Source: UBA961 sp049426725
Lineage (GTDB): Bacteria > Bacteroidota > Ignavibacteria > Kapaibacteriales > UBA961
Assembly: GCA_049426725.1 (NCBI GenBank)
Contig: JBMSYN010000002.1
Span: 1 to 64,000 of the forward strand
Length of the DNA: 64,000 bases
Reading direction: 5' to 3'
Below, one piece after another: positions 1-8,541 of the stretch. Position 1 is the stretch's first letter, and every line of letters starts with the position of its first letter. A program made the position numbers and the translations under genes. The notes under the pieces are model-generated. The model worked only from the letters and a program-made list of their open reading frames with translations, was not told the origin of the DNA and did not search any database.

Positions 1-2
1 CT

Positions 3-731
3 TTAATGCTTAACAATCACTTCTTCTTTCGGCACCCTAAATCTTGGACCCCAAATACCTTTTTCTGTACCTTTTCCCACTGCAATAATCATGTTGATTT
101 CTGCTCTGCCGGGAAGATTCAGGATTTTCTTCACGCGTTTTTCATCAAATCCCTCCATCGGACATGTATGGAATCCTGCGGATGCAATTGAGAGCATGAA
201 TGTTTGGGCGGCAAGTGCGCATGATTTATGAACGACTATGCGCTGAAATGCAATTCCTCCGGCTCTAAAGAATGGCTTTGTGAGACCCATGAAAAAACTC
301 ACCATCTTTCTAATCAAACCCATGATGCCGAAAGGATCTCTTACATACAAGAATGGCATCAGCAACTTATAGTATTGCAAACCACCCTTTTGTTGCGGAG
401 TTTGTTCACCTAAAATTGTTGATTGAACTTTTTCATAATTCCACTTAGCTCTTTTCTTCCAGAAATCTTGTCTGGTGACGAATACCACCAAATGCTTCGC
501 GGTTTTTGCAGCACTTTGATCAAGGCAAAGCGGGATAAACTTCTTTTTCAAATCTGCTGATTCAATCCAATGGAATTCCCACAATTGCATATTGCTGCTA
601 TTGGGTGAAAGCATTGCTTGTTCAAGTGCCTGCTGTATCACATCATCCGGTATTTCAATTGCTGGATCAAATGAACGATTTGATCTTCGAAATTGTACAA
701 TACTTGAAAATGCAGTTCTCAAATCAGACAT
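3..731 (-). CDS. nitroreductase family protein
   Basis: Probable FMN-dependent nitroreductase of about 242 residues, acting on an unknown substrate in the cytosol. From the chosen start, residues 15-19 read RRSNR, the phosphate-contacting motif of the family, followed by SPNSSNMQLWEF, the usual flavin-site segment. The frame extends upstream to 776, but that start would overlap the preceding gene by about 40 bases. The ATG at 731 has AAAGGA about ten bases upstream and leaves a 4-base gap after the Fe-S oxidoreductase stop at 736. The two genes are probably co-transcribed. The family is clear; the physiological substrate cannot be told. Confidence 0.88.
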   Translation of the reverse strand: MSDLRTAFSSIVQFRRSNRSFDPAIEIPDDVIQQALEQAMLSPNSSNMQLWEFHWIESADLKKKFIPLCLDQSAAKTAKHLVVFVTRQDFWKKRAKWNYEKVQSTILGEQTPQQKGGLQYYKLLMPFLYVRDPFGIMGLIRKMVSFFMGLTKPFFRAGGIAFQRIVVHKSCALAAQTFMLSIASAGFHTCPMEGFDEKRVKKILNLPGRAEINMIIAVGKGTEKGIWGPRFRVPKEEVIVKH

Positions 732-735
732 GCAG

Positions 736-2856
736 TTAAGATCCTTTGATTGATTCGAGAAGAATTTCGGAAACATCCTTTACTTGCACTTGGTCAATCT
801 TATCAGATGCCTTCACACCATCAGTGATCATCGTTGAACAGAATGGACAATTCACGGCAATTGTTGAAGCTCCTGTTTCAAGCAATTGATTTGTACGCTT
901 GATATTTACGCGATCACCAACCATCTCTTCCATGAACATTCTGCCACCACCTGCGCCGCAGCAAAGACCACGGTCTTTTGAGTTCTCGGGTTCAAGGACT
1001 GTTAAACCGGGAACATTTTCTAATAGTGAACGCGGGACTTCGTATTCCTCATTATATCTTCCGAGATAACAAGAATCATGATATGCAATTGCATTCTTGC
1101 TGAGTGATGATTTGTCTGCATCAATGGAAAGTCTTCCGGAATCAATCAATTGCTTGATGTATTGAGTATGATGCATTACTTCATAATGACCACCAAATTG
1201 CGGATAATCATTTTTGAGTGTGTTAAAGCAATGCGGACAAGTCGTGACAATTGTCTTGACATTATATGCATTCATTGTCTCGACATTCATGGTCGTAAGC
1301 ATAGTTGCCAAATATTCATTCCCGGATCTACGAGCTGGATCTCCAGTGCAACGCTCTTCGGTTCCTAGAATGCGGAAATTGATATGCGACAATTGCATGA
1401 GTTCGGCAAATGCTTTTGTGGTCTTCTTCGCACGATCGTCAAAACTTCCGGCACATCCAACCCAAAAGAGAACATCCATTTCGGGGTCTTCGGCCACTGT
1501 TTTGATATTCATGCCTTCAGCCCACAATGCACGATCTTGCTCACTGAATCCACCCCATGGAACGGAATTGGTTTCCATATTTCCATAAATATCCGGAAGC
1601 AATGCACTTTCTTCATTGAAGGAAGATTCCATCATTACCATCGAACGACGCATACCGACGATTGCAGGCACATGCTCGATATTCACCGGACATTCCTCCA
1701 TGCAGGCGCCGCATGTTGTACATGCCCACAATGCATCAGGGCTAACATAATCACCAATAAGTTTCTTGTTCCAAATGGATTGTTCTTCTTCATTGAGAAG
1801 TATGGTGAATAGTTCGCGTTCTTGCGTGTCAAACTCAGTTGATTGTTTTCCGGAAAGAATGCCATCAGCCGCAATGCGTACTTCTCCTCGAGATGCATTC
1901 TTGCGATAATCAGATATTCTATCGATGAGAGGAGCTTTATCAATCACGCGATCATGTATGCCAATGATAACCATGCGAGGATCGAGAACCTTGCCAGTTT
2001 GATTTGCAGGGCAAACACTGGTGCATCGACCACAATGCGTACATGTATAACTGTCGAGAAAAGTCTTCCATGAAAAATCTTCAATGTCCGTGACACCATA
2101 TTTGGTGAGTGATTCATTTTCAAAATCAATCTTTTCTAATGTGTTTACAGGACCAAGATTACTGAAGAATACATTTGGAATCGATGTGAGAACATGCAAA
2201 TGCTTGCTAAAAGGAAGATAATTCGTGAATGAGAAAATGAGTAGCATGTGTAGCCACCAGAATATCTCGAAACTCACATGTCCAAGAGGTAGTATCGTAG
2301 CAAGTGAACTTGCAACAGGACGGACCGCCCAAGAAAAATCTTCACCCATGGCAACCCTTGCGGTGTTTTGAAGCAACAACGAAGTGACGATGGAGAAGAT
2401 CGTGAGTAGAATCATACCCGCTTCAACTTTCTCATGTTCAACTTGTAGGCGTTTCACTTTGGTTACATAGCGTCTCCAAAGCGAAAGGGCTGTCCCGAGG
2501 ATAATCATCAAACAAAAGATATCTGTGAGAATTGTGATTCCTGAATAGACCGGACCCAAAAAATTGAATGACCAAGCAGGATTCAGTCCTTCAAGAACCC
2601 CTTCAGCAGCAGAAAACAAGAGTATCAAAAATCCCCAAAAAATCCCTGCATGGATTGGTCCTGCAACTTTGTCGCGTAAAATCTTTGTTTGAGCAAAGCC
2701 AACAAGAAGTGTTTGCTTGATTCTTTCCGGCAGGGAGCTTAATCTGTCATCCGGTTTTCCATAAGAAAGAAACTGTACAAGTTTGCCCGCATTTTTTGCG
2801 AAAATTCCGCCGGCAATTGCTAAAATCAAAATGAAGAGTGTACTTTTTGTTTCCAT
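736..2856 (-). CDS. membrane-bound Fe-S oxidoreductase (HdrD/DUF224-like, CCG domains)
   Basis: Membrane electron-transfer protein of 706 residues. Residues 1-235 hold about five to six hydrophobic segments with several histidines (around 69, 193, 203, 219, 221), resembling a NarI-type cytochrome b part. Then come two 4Fe-4S motifs, CTHCGRCTSVCP (Cys 272, 275, 278, 282) and CTTCGACMEECP (Cys 379, 382, 385, 389). Two cysteine-rich CCG domains follow, near 455-555 and 590-690, the second containing CCGAGGGRMF. This order matches heterodisulfide-reductase-like proteins, some of which pass electrons from electron-transfer flavoprotein to menaquinone. That role here is an inference, in keeping with the enoyl-CoA hydratase elsewhere in the window. 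It lies 4 bases upstream of the nitroreductase. Confidence 0.88.
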   Translation of the reverse strand: METKSTLFILILAIAGGIFAKNAGKLVQFLSYGKPDDRLSSLPERIKQTLLVGFAQTKILRDKVAGPIHAGIFWGFLILLFSAAEGVLEGLNPAWSFNFLGPVYSGITILTDIFCLMIILGTALSLWRRYVTKVKRLQVEHEKVEAGMILLTIFSIVTSLLLQNTARVAMGEDFSWAVRPVASSLATILPLGHVSFEIFWWLHMLLIFSFTNYLPFSKHLHVLTSIPNVFFSNLGPVNTLEKIDFENESLTKYGVTDIEDFSWKTFLDSYTCTHCGRCTSVCPANQTGKVLDPRMVIIGIHDRVIDKAPLIDRISDYRKNASRGEVRIAADGILSGKQSTEFDTQERELFTILLNEEEQSIWNKKLIGDYVSPDALWACTTCGACMEECPVNIEHVPAIVGMRRSMVMMESSFNEESALLPDIYGNMETNSVPWGGFSEQDRALWAEGMNIKTVAEDPEMDVLFWVGCAGSFDDRAKKTTKAFAELMQLSHINFRILGTEERCTGDPARRSGNEYLATMLTTMNVETMNAYNVKTIVTTCPHCFNTLKNDYPQFGGHYEVMHHTQYIKQLIDSGRLSIDADKSSLSKNAIAYHDSCYLGRYNEEYEVPRSLLENVPGLTVLEPENSKDRGLCCGAGGGRMFMEEMVGDRVNIKRTNQLLETGASTIAVNCPFCSTMITDGVKASDKIDQVQVKDVSEILLESIKGS

Positions 2857-2897
2857 GAATGCAATAGGAAATGTAAGTGTTATAGATAGAATTATGG

Positions 2898-2905
2898 CAA
2901 ATATA
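2898..2905 (-). promoter_or_regulatory. promoter -7 box (TATATTTG) for the Fe-S oxidoreductase
   Basis: On the minus strand the site reads TATATTTG, matching the Bacteroidota -7 consensus TAnnTTTG, about 42 bases before the start at 2856. No convincing -33 TTG box is seen at the usual 19-base distance, so confidence is low. Confidence 0.35.
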
Positions 2906-3021
2906 CCAAGTCTTCGCTTTGTTGAGGGCTAACATTCTGCTTAAAAAGTGGGAAATTCCTTGAAAATGAAGAGATTTGCAATGTCTAAACATCGTACCAA
3001 GAACTCACGCTGATATCAATT

Positions 3022-6000
3022 GTGCATCAACTTCTTCGATACATATTGCTGATTTTGTTATTGCCCTCGGTTTTATGGGCAGATACATCTTCGAAACTCT
3101 TCAAATTGCAGTCTCCTGATTCAACGGGGATCACATTTTTCAATCGTCTCATCGAAACGGAAGAATTCAATTATGCCAGACAATTCTTTGTCTATTTGGG
3201 TGGTGGTGTTGCAGTTGGTGATGTGAATGGCGACAAATTACCGGATGTATTTTTTACCGGAATGCAAGTCCCCAATGCATTATATCTCAATAAAGGGAAT
3301 TGGAAATTCGAGAATGTATCCAAATCCGCCGGATTCCCCGACACTGCGGCAATTTGTTTTACACCATCATTCATCGATATTGATGGTGACAATGATTTGG
3401 ACTTGTACATATGCAGATTCAATGAACCCAATCATTTGTATATCAATGATGGTAAAGGAGTATTCACAGAAAAGGGAAAAGAATTTGGTTTGGCATTTGA
3501 GGGCAAATCAGTACAAGCAGTGTTTTTCGACTATGACCATGACAATGATCTCGATTGCTATATCGCACAAAATGGATTTACAGCCGGTGGCTATGCTCAA
3601 ATAGATGGATATTCAGACAAACTCTTTCGCAATGATGGTAATACATTCACTGATGTTTCAAAGCAAGCAGGGATCGAGGATGATCGATATGCATTGAGTG
3701 TTTCTCTCGGTGATGTGAATAATGATGGTTGGACGGATATTTTTGTGGCCAACGATTTTGAAGCCAGAGACTTATTGTATGTCAATAACAAGAATGGAAC
3801 ATTCACCGATATTGCTCCCACAAAACTCCGTCATACCTCGCACTTCTCGATGGGTTCAGACATTGCGGACATCAATAATGATGGCTGGATGGACATATTG
3901 TCAGTTGACATGATGCCGAATGATCATGAAAGAAGAATGACACAAATGACCACGCCAAAAGTGTTTAGTCCATACTTTGATTCAACATCGATGATTCGCA
4001 ATGTGCTTCAACTTAATTGCGGTGATTTGAATTTTTGTGATATCGGATATCTCACCGGGATTGCAGAAACAGATTGGAGTTGGTCATCATGGATTGCAGA
4101 TTTGGATAATGATGGTTTGCAAGACATGTGCATCGTGAATGGAATCAATCGAGATGCAATAGACATGGATGTGGCAAGCTATGCAGTGAAAAAGAAGACC
4201 GATAAATTCATGTGGCTGATAAATAGCATGGCAAAAACTCGGCTTCGCAATTTTATGTTCCGAAATACAGGCAATTTGCAATTCACAGATATCAGTGATG
4301 TATGGGGGTTTTCTGAGAAACTCAGCACAAATGGAGCAATCTATGCTGATATGGACAATGATGGAGATTTGGATGTTCTGCTAAACAACATAGATTCAAC
4401 CATGGCTGTGTATAGGAACTATGCAACAGAAAGAAAGAATGGATCTTATCTAAAAATAGCATTGAAAGGACCAGGTAAGAATACTCTTGGTTTGGGTGCA
4501 AAAATTGAAGTCATCGCAAAAGATGCAAAAGGCAAAGAAACCAAACACTATAGAGAAATGCATGTTAATCGAGGTTTCTTGTCATGTACTGAACCAATGA
4601 TACATATCGGTTTGGGAAATGCTGCAGCCATCAAAGAGATCAATGTCTTCTGGCCGGGGAATATCAAACAACAAGTTCAAAAAGCTCAATTGAATTCACT
4701 GCTTACCATCGAATATAAATCAGGAAAAGAAACCCCGCAATTCTCTCGACCAATTCCAATGTTTGAAGCATTGCCCAAAGAGCAATCATTGAACTTTATG
4801 CATGTTGAAAATCAATATGATGATTTTTATCAACAACGATTATTGCCAAATAGATTGTCAATCAATGGACCCGGCATGGCCGCAGGAGACATAAATGGTG
4901 ATGGCTTGACAGATCTTGTGATTGGTGGCTCGCATGAAGGAAAAACAAAATTATTCATTCGCAATGCAACTGGGTCTTTCACTGAAAAACCACAAAATGC
5001 CTTTGACGCTGATGCACGATGTGAAGATCAAGGAATCATCTTGTTTGATTCAGATGCAGATGGTGACTTGGATTGTTTTGTGACTTCTGGTGGAAATGAA
5101 ATGGTGCAGGAAGATCGGGAATTATTTCAGGACAGACTCTATATCAATGATGGCGCTGGAAATTTCACAAAATCGAATCATTCCTTTACTCCACCTACTG
5201 ATACGATTTCATCATCTTGTGTTGTTGCAGGAGATTTTGACAAAGATGGCGATAATGATCTCTTTGTCGGAGGAAGAAATGTACCGGGACAATATCCGGA
5301 ATTTCCACAATCAATGTTATTGAGAAATGATTTGACAACATTGACAGATGTCACGAAAGAACTTGCGCCGGGACTTGACAAGACGGGTATGATTACAAGT
5401 GCATTGTGGAGTGATGCAGACAATGATGATGATCTCGACTTGTGGATTGTTGGTGAATGGATGGCTCCGCGTTTGTTTATAAATGATAAAGGATATTTGA
5501 CGGAATCAAGCATTACAAAAAATGAATTAGAAGGTTTATCCGGACAATATCAAAGCATTGCCTCAGCAGATTTGGACAATGATGGAGATATGGATTATGT
5601 TCTCGGTAATCTTGGCAAGAATACACGTTATAAACCCACAAGGCAAGAACCGATTGAGCTATATGCAAAAGACTTCGATGAAAATGGTAGCGTTGATTTA
5701 ATCATGACATATTTCAATTTTGGTAAGAAATATCCTGTCAGAATGCGGGGTCCAATCTATGCCCAAATTCCAACTCTTACTCGGCGATTTCAAACATACC
5801 ATCAATATGGTTCTGCTACATTCAATGATATATTTGGTGAAGATCTAGCTAGCACAAAACATTTTCAAGCATTTGATTATGAAACGATGTGGCTTGAAAA
5901 TAGGGGTGGGCAACACTTTGTGAAGCATGCCTTACCCATTGAAGCACAATTCTCGCCGGTGTATGGAATTCTTTGTGAAGATTTCAATGCGGATGGTGCG

Positions 6001-6411
6001 ATGGATATTTTAACGATTGGAAATTTCAATGGTCCGGATCCGGAAATGTTTCGATATGACAACAGTCTTGGCTGCTTGATGCTCGGAAATGGATCGGGTG
6101 AATTTACCTCGGTACATTCAATGCAAAGTGGAATAGTCATTCCAAAAGATGGAAGAAGTATCGTGATGATGAAACATGATCAGCAATCATGCGATGTGAT
6201 TATTGGCGTGAATTCACAAGCTGCCCAAAGCTATCGTTTGAAATTACCAAAGGGTGCAACAGTGCAGCAAGCGAATCTAGGAACATCGCTTATCATGCAA
6301 TTGAAGAATGGGAAAAAACAAAAGAAGGAATTCCCTTTGGGAAGCGGGTATTATTCTCAAAGCCCGGGAATATTCATCCTACCAAAGGATGCAAAAATCA
6401 TTCAGAAATGA
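3022..6411 (+). CDS. exported FG-GAP/VCBS repeat protein with ASPIC/UnbV domain
   Basis: Very large exported protein of 1129 residues with a GTG start. The N-terminus (about 20 residues ending LWA) is a signal peptide. Many repeats of the type DxDxDGDxD, such as DIDGDNDLDLYI, DMDNDGDLDVLL and DLDNDGDMDYVL, are calcium-binding FG-GAP/VCBS blades of beta-propellers. They form two blocks, about residues 50-465 and 610-1060. Between them, about 475-570, is an ASPIC/UnbV-like module with GLGAKIEV, RGFLS, HIGLG and a WPGN segment. Such proteins sit on the cell surface or are secreted. The C-terminus does not look like a type IX sorting domain. It stands alone between two minus-strand genes and overlaps the next one tail to tail by 10 bases. 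The ligand is unknown. Confidence 0.9.
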   Translation: MHQLLRYILLILLLPSVLWADTSSKLFKLQSPDSTGITFFNRLIETEEFNYARQFFVYLGGGVAVGDVNGDKLPDVFFTGMQVPNALYLNKGNWKFENVSKSAGFPDTAAICFTPSFIDIDGDNDLDLYICRFNEPNHLYINDGKGVFTEKGKEFGLAFEGKSVQAVFFDYDHDNDLDCYIAQNGFTAGGYAQIDGYSDKLFRNDGNTFTDVSKQAGIEDDRYALSVSLGDVNNDGWTDIFVANDFEARDLLYVNNKNGTFTDIAPTKLRHTSHFSMGSDIADINNDGWMDILSVDMMPNDHERRMTQMTTPKVFSPYFDSTSMIRNVLQLNCGDLNFCDIGYLTGIAETDWSWSSWIADLDNDGLQDMCIVNGINRDAIDMDVASYAVKKKTDKFMWLINSMAKTRLRNFMFRNTGNLQFTDISDVWGFSEKLSTNGAIYADMDNDGDLDVLLNNIDSTMAVYRNYATERKNGSYLKIALKGPGKNTLGLGAKIEVIAKDAKGKETKHYREMHVNRGFLSCTEPMIHIGLGNAAAIKEINVFWPGNIKQQVQKAQLNSLLTIEYKSGKETPQFSRPIPMFEALPKEQSLNFMHVENQYDDFYQQRLLPNRLSINGPGMAAGDINGDGLTDLVIGGSHEGKTKLFIRNATGSFTEKPQNAFDADARCEDQGIILFDSDADGDLDCFVTSGGNEMVQEDRELFQDRLYINDGAGNFTKSNHSFTPPTDTISSSCVVAGDFDKDGDNDLFVGGRNVPGQYPEFPQSMLLRNDLTTLTDVTKELAPGLDKTGMITSALWSDADNDDDLDLWIVGEWMAPRLFINDKGYLTESSITKNELEGLSGQYQSIASADLDNDGDMDYVLGNLGKNTRYKPTRQEPIELYAKDFDENGSVDLIMTYFNFGKKYPVRMRGPIYAQIPTLTRRFQTYHQYGSATFNDIFGEDLASTKHFQAFDYETMWLENRGGQHFVKHALPIEAQFSPVYGILCEDFNADGAMDILTIGNFNGPDPEMFRYDNSLGCLMLGNGSGEFTSVHSMQSGIVIPKDGRSIVMMKHDQQSCDVIIGVNSQAAQSYRLKLPKGATVQQANLGTSLIMQLKNGKKQKKEFPLGSGYYSQSPGIFILPKDAKIIQK

Positions 6412-6914
6412 TATGAAGCATGAAGTCTTCCCATTCCATTTATTGGGTCGGGAAGAATCGTAAAGGATAAATCATCACTAACATCAAATTCAAGCATATG
6501 TGCTCCCACATATGCATCTACTGCTGCTAAACCATAGACTCCCAATAACCATAGACCATTCAAATCTCGGGCATTATTATAAAACTCTTTCTCGCGTATT
6601 GCTTGTCGAACTCGTGAATCACTTGGATTCAAACCTTGGGCCAGAAGCAACTCATAACTTGCAGTTTTTTCTTTATACACATCATTATATCTTACTACTT
6701 GATATGCAAAAAATAAAGCTGCTCCGGCTGCAATGGGCGCTTTCCAATAGGACTCAACATAGACTTGTCCAAGACCGGGAAATAATGCCGTATATGCAAT
6801 CGCTAGTGTTGGGGATTTTTGTGGAATGGGTGTTGATGCTGCTGATGAATCTTGAGCAAGAAGAAAGCTCGAACAACTAAGTATGAGCAAAATATGAATG
6901 CAGAAATGCTTCAT
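6402..6914 (-). CDS. DUF5683 family protein
   Basis: Exported or membrane protein of 170 residues. An N-terminal signal peptide ends around FLLAQDSS. A core segment, TALFPGLGQVYVESYWKAP, is followed by a hydrophobic helix (IAAGAALFFAYQVV) and a second one near residue 125. The GLGQxY motif followed by a helix is the hallmark of DUF5683, a Bacteroidota family of unknown function. It overlaps the downstream TatA-like gene by 4 bases (ATGA), so the two are translated together. Its 3' end overlaps the convergent FG-GAP gene. Confidence 0.8.
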   Translation of the reverse strand: MKHFCIHILLILSCSSFLLAQDSSAASTPIPQKSPTLAIAYTALFPGLGQVYVESYWKAPIAAGAALFFAYQVVRYNDVYKEKTASYELLLAQGLNPSDSRVRQAIREKEFYNNARDLNGLWLLGVYGLAAVDAYVGAHMLEFDVSDDLSFTILPDPINGMGRLHASYHF

Positions 6915-7264
6915 GGACGCTCTGTGGATTGATCGGGTTCCGTTTTGTTTTCCTCTTGACTAAAAAGAGGAATTGAGCCATCTGCAGGTTTGATGGTTAT
7001 TGTCTCCGTGACATCTGCCTTGATCTCAGTTGTCACTTCATTGTTCTTTTGAACTGTCTGATGAATCGTGGCATTGAGATTTGTCTGTTTCTCGACCTCT
7101 GCTGAAATATCCCTGATTTGTGTTTTGAGATCTTCTTGTGCTTGACGAAAATACCGAATCCCTTTCCCGATGGCTTGCATGATTTCGGGAATTTTTTTTG
7201 GACCAAACAATAAAAGTATTGCAAGTCCAATTAAAAGAAATTCAGCACCACCGATATCAAACAT
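6911..7264 (-). CDS. tatA: twin-arginine translocase TatA/TatB-type subunit
   Basis: Tat translocase small subunit of 117 residues. One N-terminal membrane helix (residues 5-20, EFLLIGLAILLLF) is followed at once by the hinge FGPKKIPEI and an amphipathic helix, then an acidic charged tail rich in Glu and Lys. This is the TatA/TatB plan; the tail is longer than in the neighbouring TatA-like gene, so a TatB-like role is possible. It pairs with the short copy at 7296-7475 and with tatC at 45096. Its stop overlaps the DUF5683 start by 4 bases. Confidence 0.88.
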   Translation of the reverse strand: MFDIGGAEFLLIGLAILLLFGPKKIPEIMQAIGKGIRYFRQAQEDLKTQIRDISAEVEKQTNLNATIHQTVQKNNEVTTEIKADVTETITIKPADGSIPLFSQEENKTEPDQSTERP

Positions 7265-7295
7265 GATTGTTGATTCTCAAAAAATGTACTGATTC

Positions 7296-7475
7296 TTATT
7301 CGCTTTTTGGAGCATCATTCTTGTCTTTCTCATCATTGGTATTTGCCGCATTCTTGAATTCGCGAATACCGCTACCAAGTCCACGCATCAATTCAGGAAT
7401 TTTTTTTGCGCCAAAAAGAATGATGACGACAAGCAAAATGATAAGCCATTCGGAACCGCCGGGAAGGAAACCCAT
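7296..7475 (-). CDS. tatA: second TatA/E-type twin-arginine translocase subunit
   Basis: Short gene of 59 codons. The protein begins MGFLPGGSEWLIILLVVII, then LFGAKKIPELMRGLGSGI, then a short charged tail ending APKSE. This is the standard TatA plan of one membrane helix, FGxKKIPEL hinge and amphipathic helix. The start ATG at 7475 has GAGGTAATT directly upstream, a usable ribosome binding site. It lies 31 bases before the longer TatA/B gene, in the same direction. Two Tat small subunits side by side suggest separate TatA and TatB functions. Confidence 0.9.
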   Translation of the reverse strand: MGFLPGGSEWLIILLVVIILFGAKKIPELMRGLGSGIREFKNAANTNDEKDKNDAPKSE

Positions 7476-7498
7476 AATTACCTCTCAAGATTTAAGGT

Positions 7499-8197
7499 TT
7501 AATACAAACCAACTGTTTGCATAAGTGAAGTAAAAACGCCAAGTCCATCACTATTGCCAAGCAATGGATCACAGCAACGTTCAGGATGTGGCATCATGCC
7601 AAGAACATTGCCTTTTTCATTCAAAATGCCTGCTATATTGTTGATTGAGCCATTTGGATTGGCTTCTTCGGATGCATTGCCATTTGCATCGCAATATCGA
7701 AAAGCTACTCTTTGCTCTTGCTCCAATACGTGTATCGTTTGTTCATCTGCAAAATAATTTCCTTCGCCATGCGCAATTGGAACTCGAAGGATTTGTCCTT
7801 GCTCCAAAGAAGATGTAAAAGGAGAAAGGATTTGCTCAGTGCGAAGATAAATGTCTTTGCATATGAAAGACAAAGATGAATTTCGCAATAGAACACCTGG
7901 CAATAATCCGGATTCAGTTAATATTTGGAATCCATTGCATATTCCAAGAACAAATTTTCCTTGCTCTGCATGTTTGCGGACAGCTGACATGATGGGAGAA
8001 ACTCTTGCGATTGCTCCACATCTCAAATAATCTCCATAAGAAAATCCACCGGGGAGGATGATGCAATCGATGTCAGAAGGTATGCTTGTGTCCTTGTGCC
8101 ATAACATTTGTGCCTGCGCTCCTGCATTATGGGAAGTTGCATACCATGCATCATGATCGCAATTGGAGCCGGGAAAAACGACTATGCCGAATTTCAT
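7499..8197 (-). CDS. purQ: phosphoribosylformylglycinamidine synthase glutaminase subunit PurQ
   Basis: Class I glutamine amidotransferase of 232 residues that supplies ammonia to PurL for the fourth step of purine synthesis. The nucleophile Cys87 lies in GICNGFQIL, and the His-Glu pair is in MMPHPERC (His204, Glu206). The N-terminus KFGIVVFPGSNCDHD is typical for PurQ. The stop of purS overlaps the start by 4 bases, as expected for the PurS-PurQ complex. purL is not in the window. Confidence 0.96.
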   Translation of the reverse strand: MKFGIVVFPGSNCDHDAWYATSHNAGAQAQMLWHKDTSIPSDIDCIILPGGFSYGDYLRCGAIARVSPIMSAVRKHAEQGKFVLGICNGFQILTESGLLPGVLLRNSSLSFICKDIYLRTEQILSPFTSSLEQGQILRVPIAHGEGNYFADEQTIHVLEQEQRVAFRYCDANGNASEEANPNGSINNIAGILNEKGNVLGMMPHPERCCDPLLGNSDGLGVFTSLMQTVGLY

Positions 8198-8466
8198 GCA
8201 GGTTCTCCAAGTGAAATTTCTTCCAATTCAATGTGATGATCTTCCATGATTGGATTTGCGATGATGTTTTTACAAGCATCATCAATGAGTGCAAGAGCGG
8301 CTTGAGCATGTTCGGCATGGACTGTTAATTCGACATATTTTCCGATGCGAACATGTTCGATAGATGTAAAATTTGTTGAATGGAGGGCATGTTCCACCGT
8401 TTTTCCTTGCACATCCAAGATGCTCTTGCGCAAAGTGATGGTAATCATTGCTTTGAAATGCTTCAT
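8194..8466 (-). CDS. purS: phosphoribosylformylglycinamidine synthase subunit PurS
   Basis: Small subunit of 84-90 residues that bridges PurQ and PurL. The segment ITLRKSILDVQGKTVEHAL matches the family pattern, in which a beta strand is followed by LDPQGxxV. The start may be the ATG at 8466 or the one at 8448, which gives the more usual N-terminus MITITLRK; neither has a strong ribosome binding site. It overlaps purQ by 4 bases. Confidence 0.93.
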   Translation of the reverse strand: MKHFKAMITITLRKSILDVQGKTVEHALHSTNFTSIEHVRIGKYVELTVHAEHAQAALALIDDACKNIIANPIMEDHHIELEEISLGEPA

Positions 8467-8499
8467 TGAAAAATCCGATGTGATGGACGATCATTGATT

Positions 8500-8507
8500 C
8501 AAAAATA
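8500..8507 (-). promoter_or_regulatory. promoter -7 box (TATTTTTG) for purS-purQ
   Basis: On the minus strand the sequence reads TTTCG then TATTTTTG, an exact TAnnTTTG box, 34 bases before the 8466 start. The same TTTCG extension precedes the atpD box. A -33 box is not clear. Confidence 0.5.
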
Positions 8508-8541
8508 CGAAATCCTTGGTTAATCAGGGCATAACCAACCG

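Noticed and set aside
6200..6411. Type IX secretion C-terminal sorting domain on the FG-GAP protein
   Set aside because: The last 80 residues lack the conserved strand and lysine pattern of known sorting domains.
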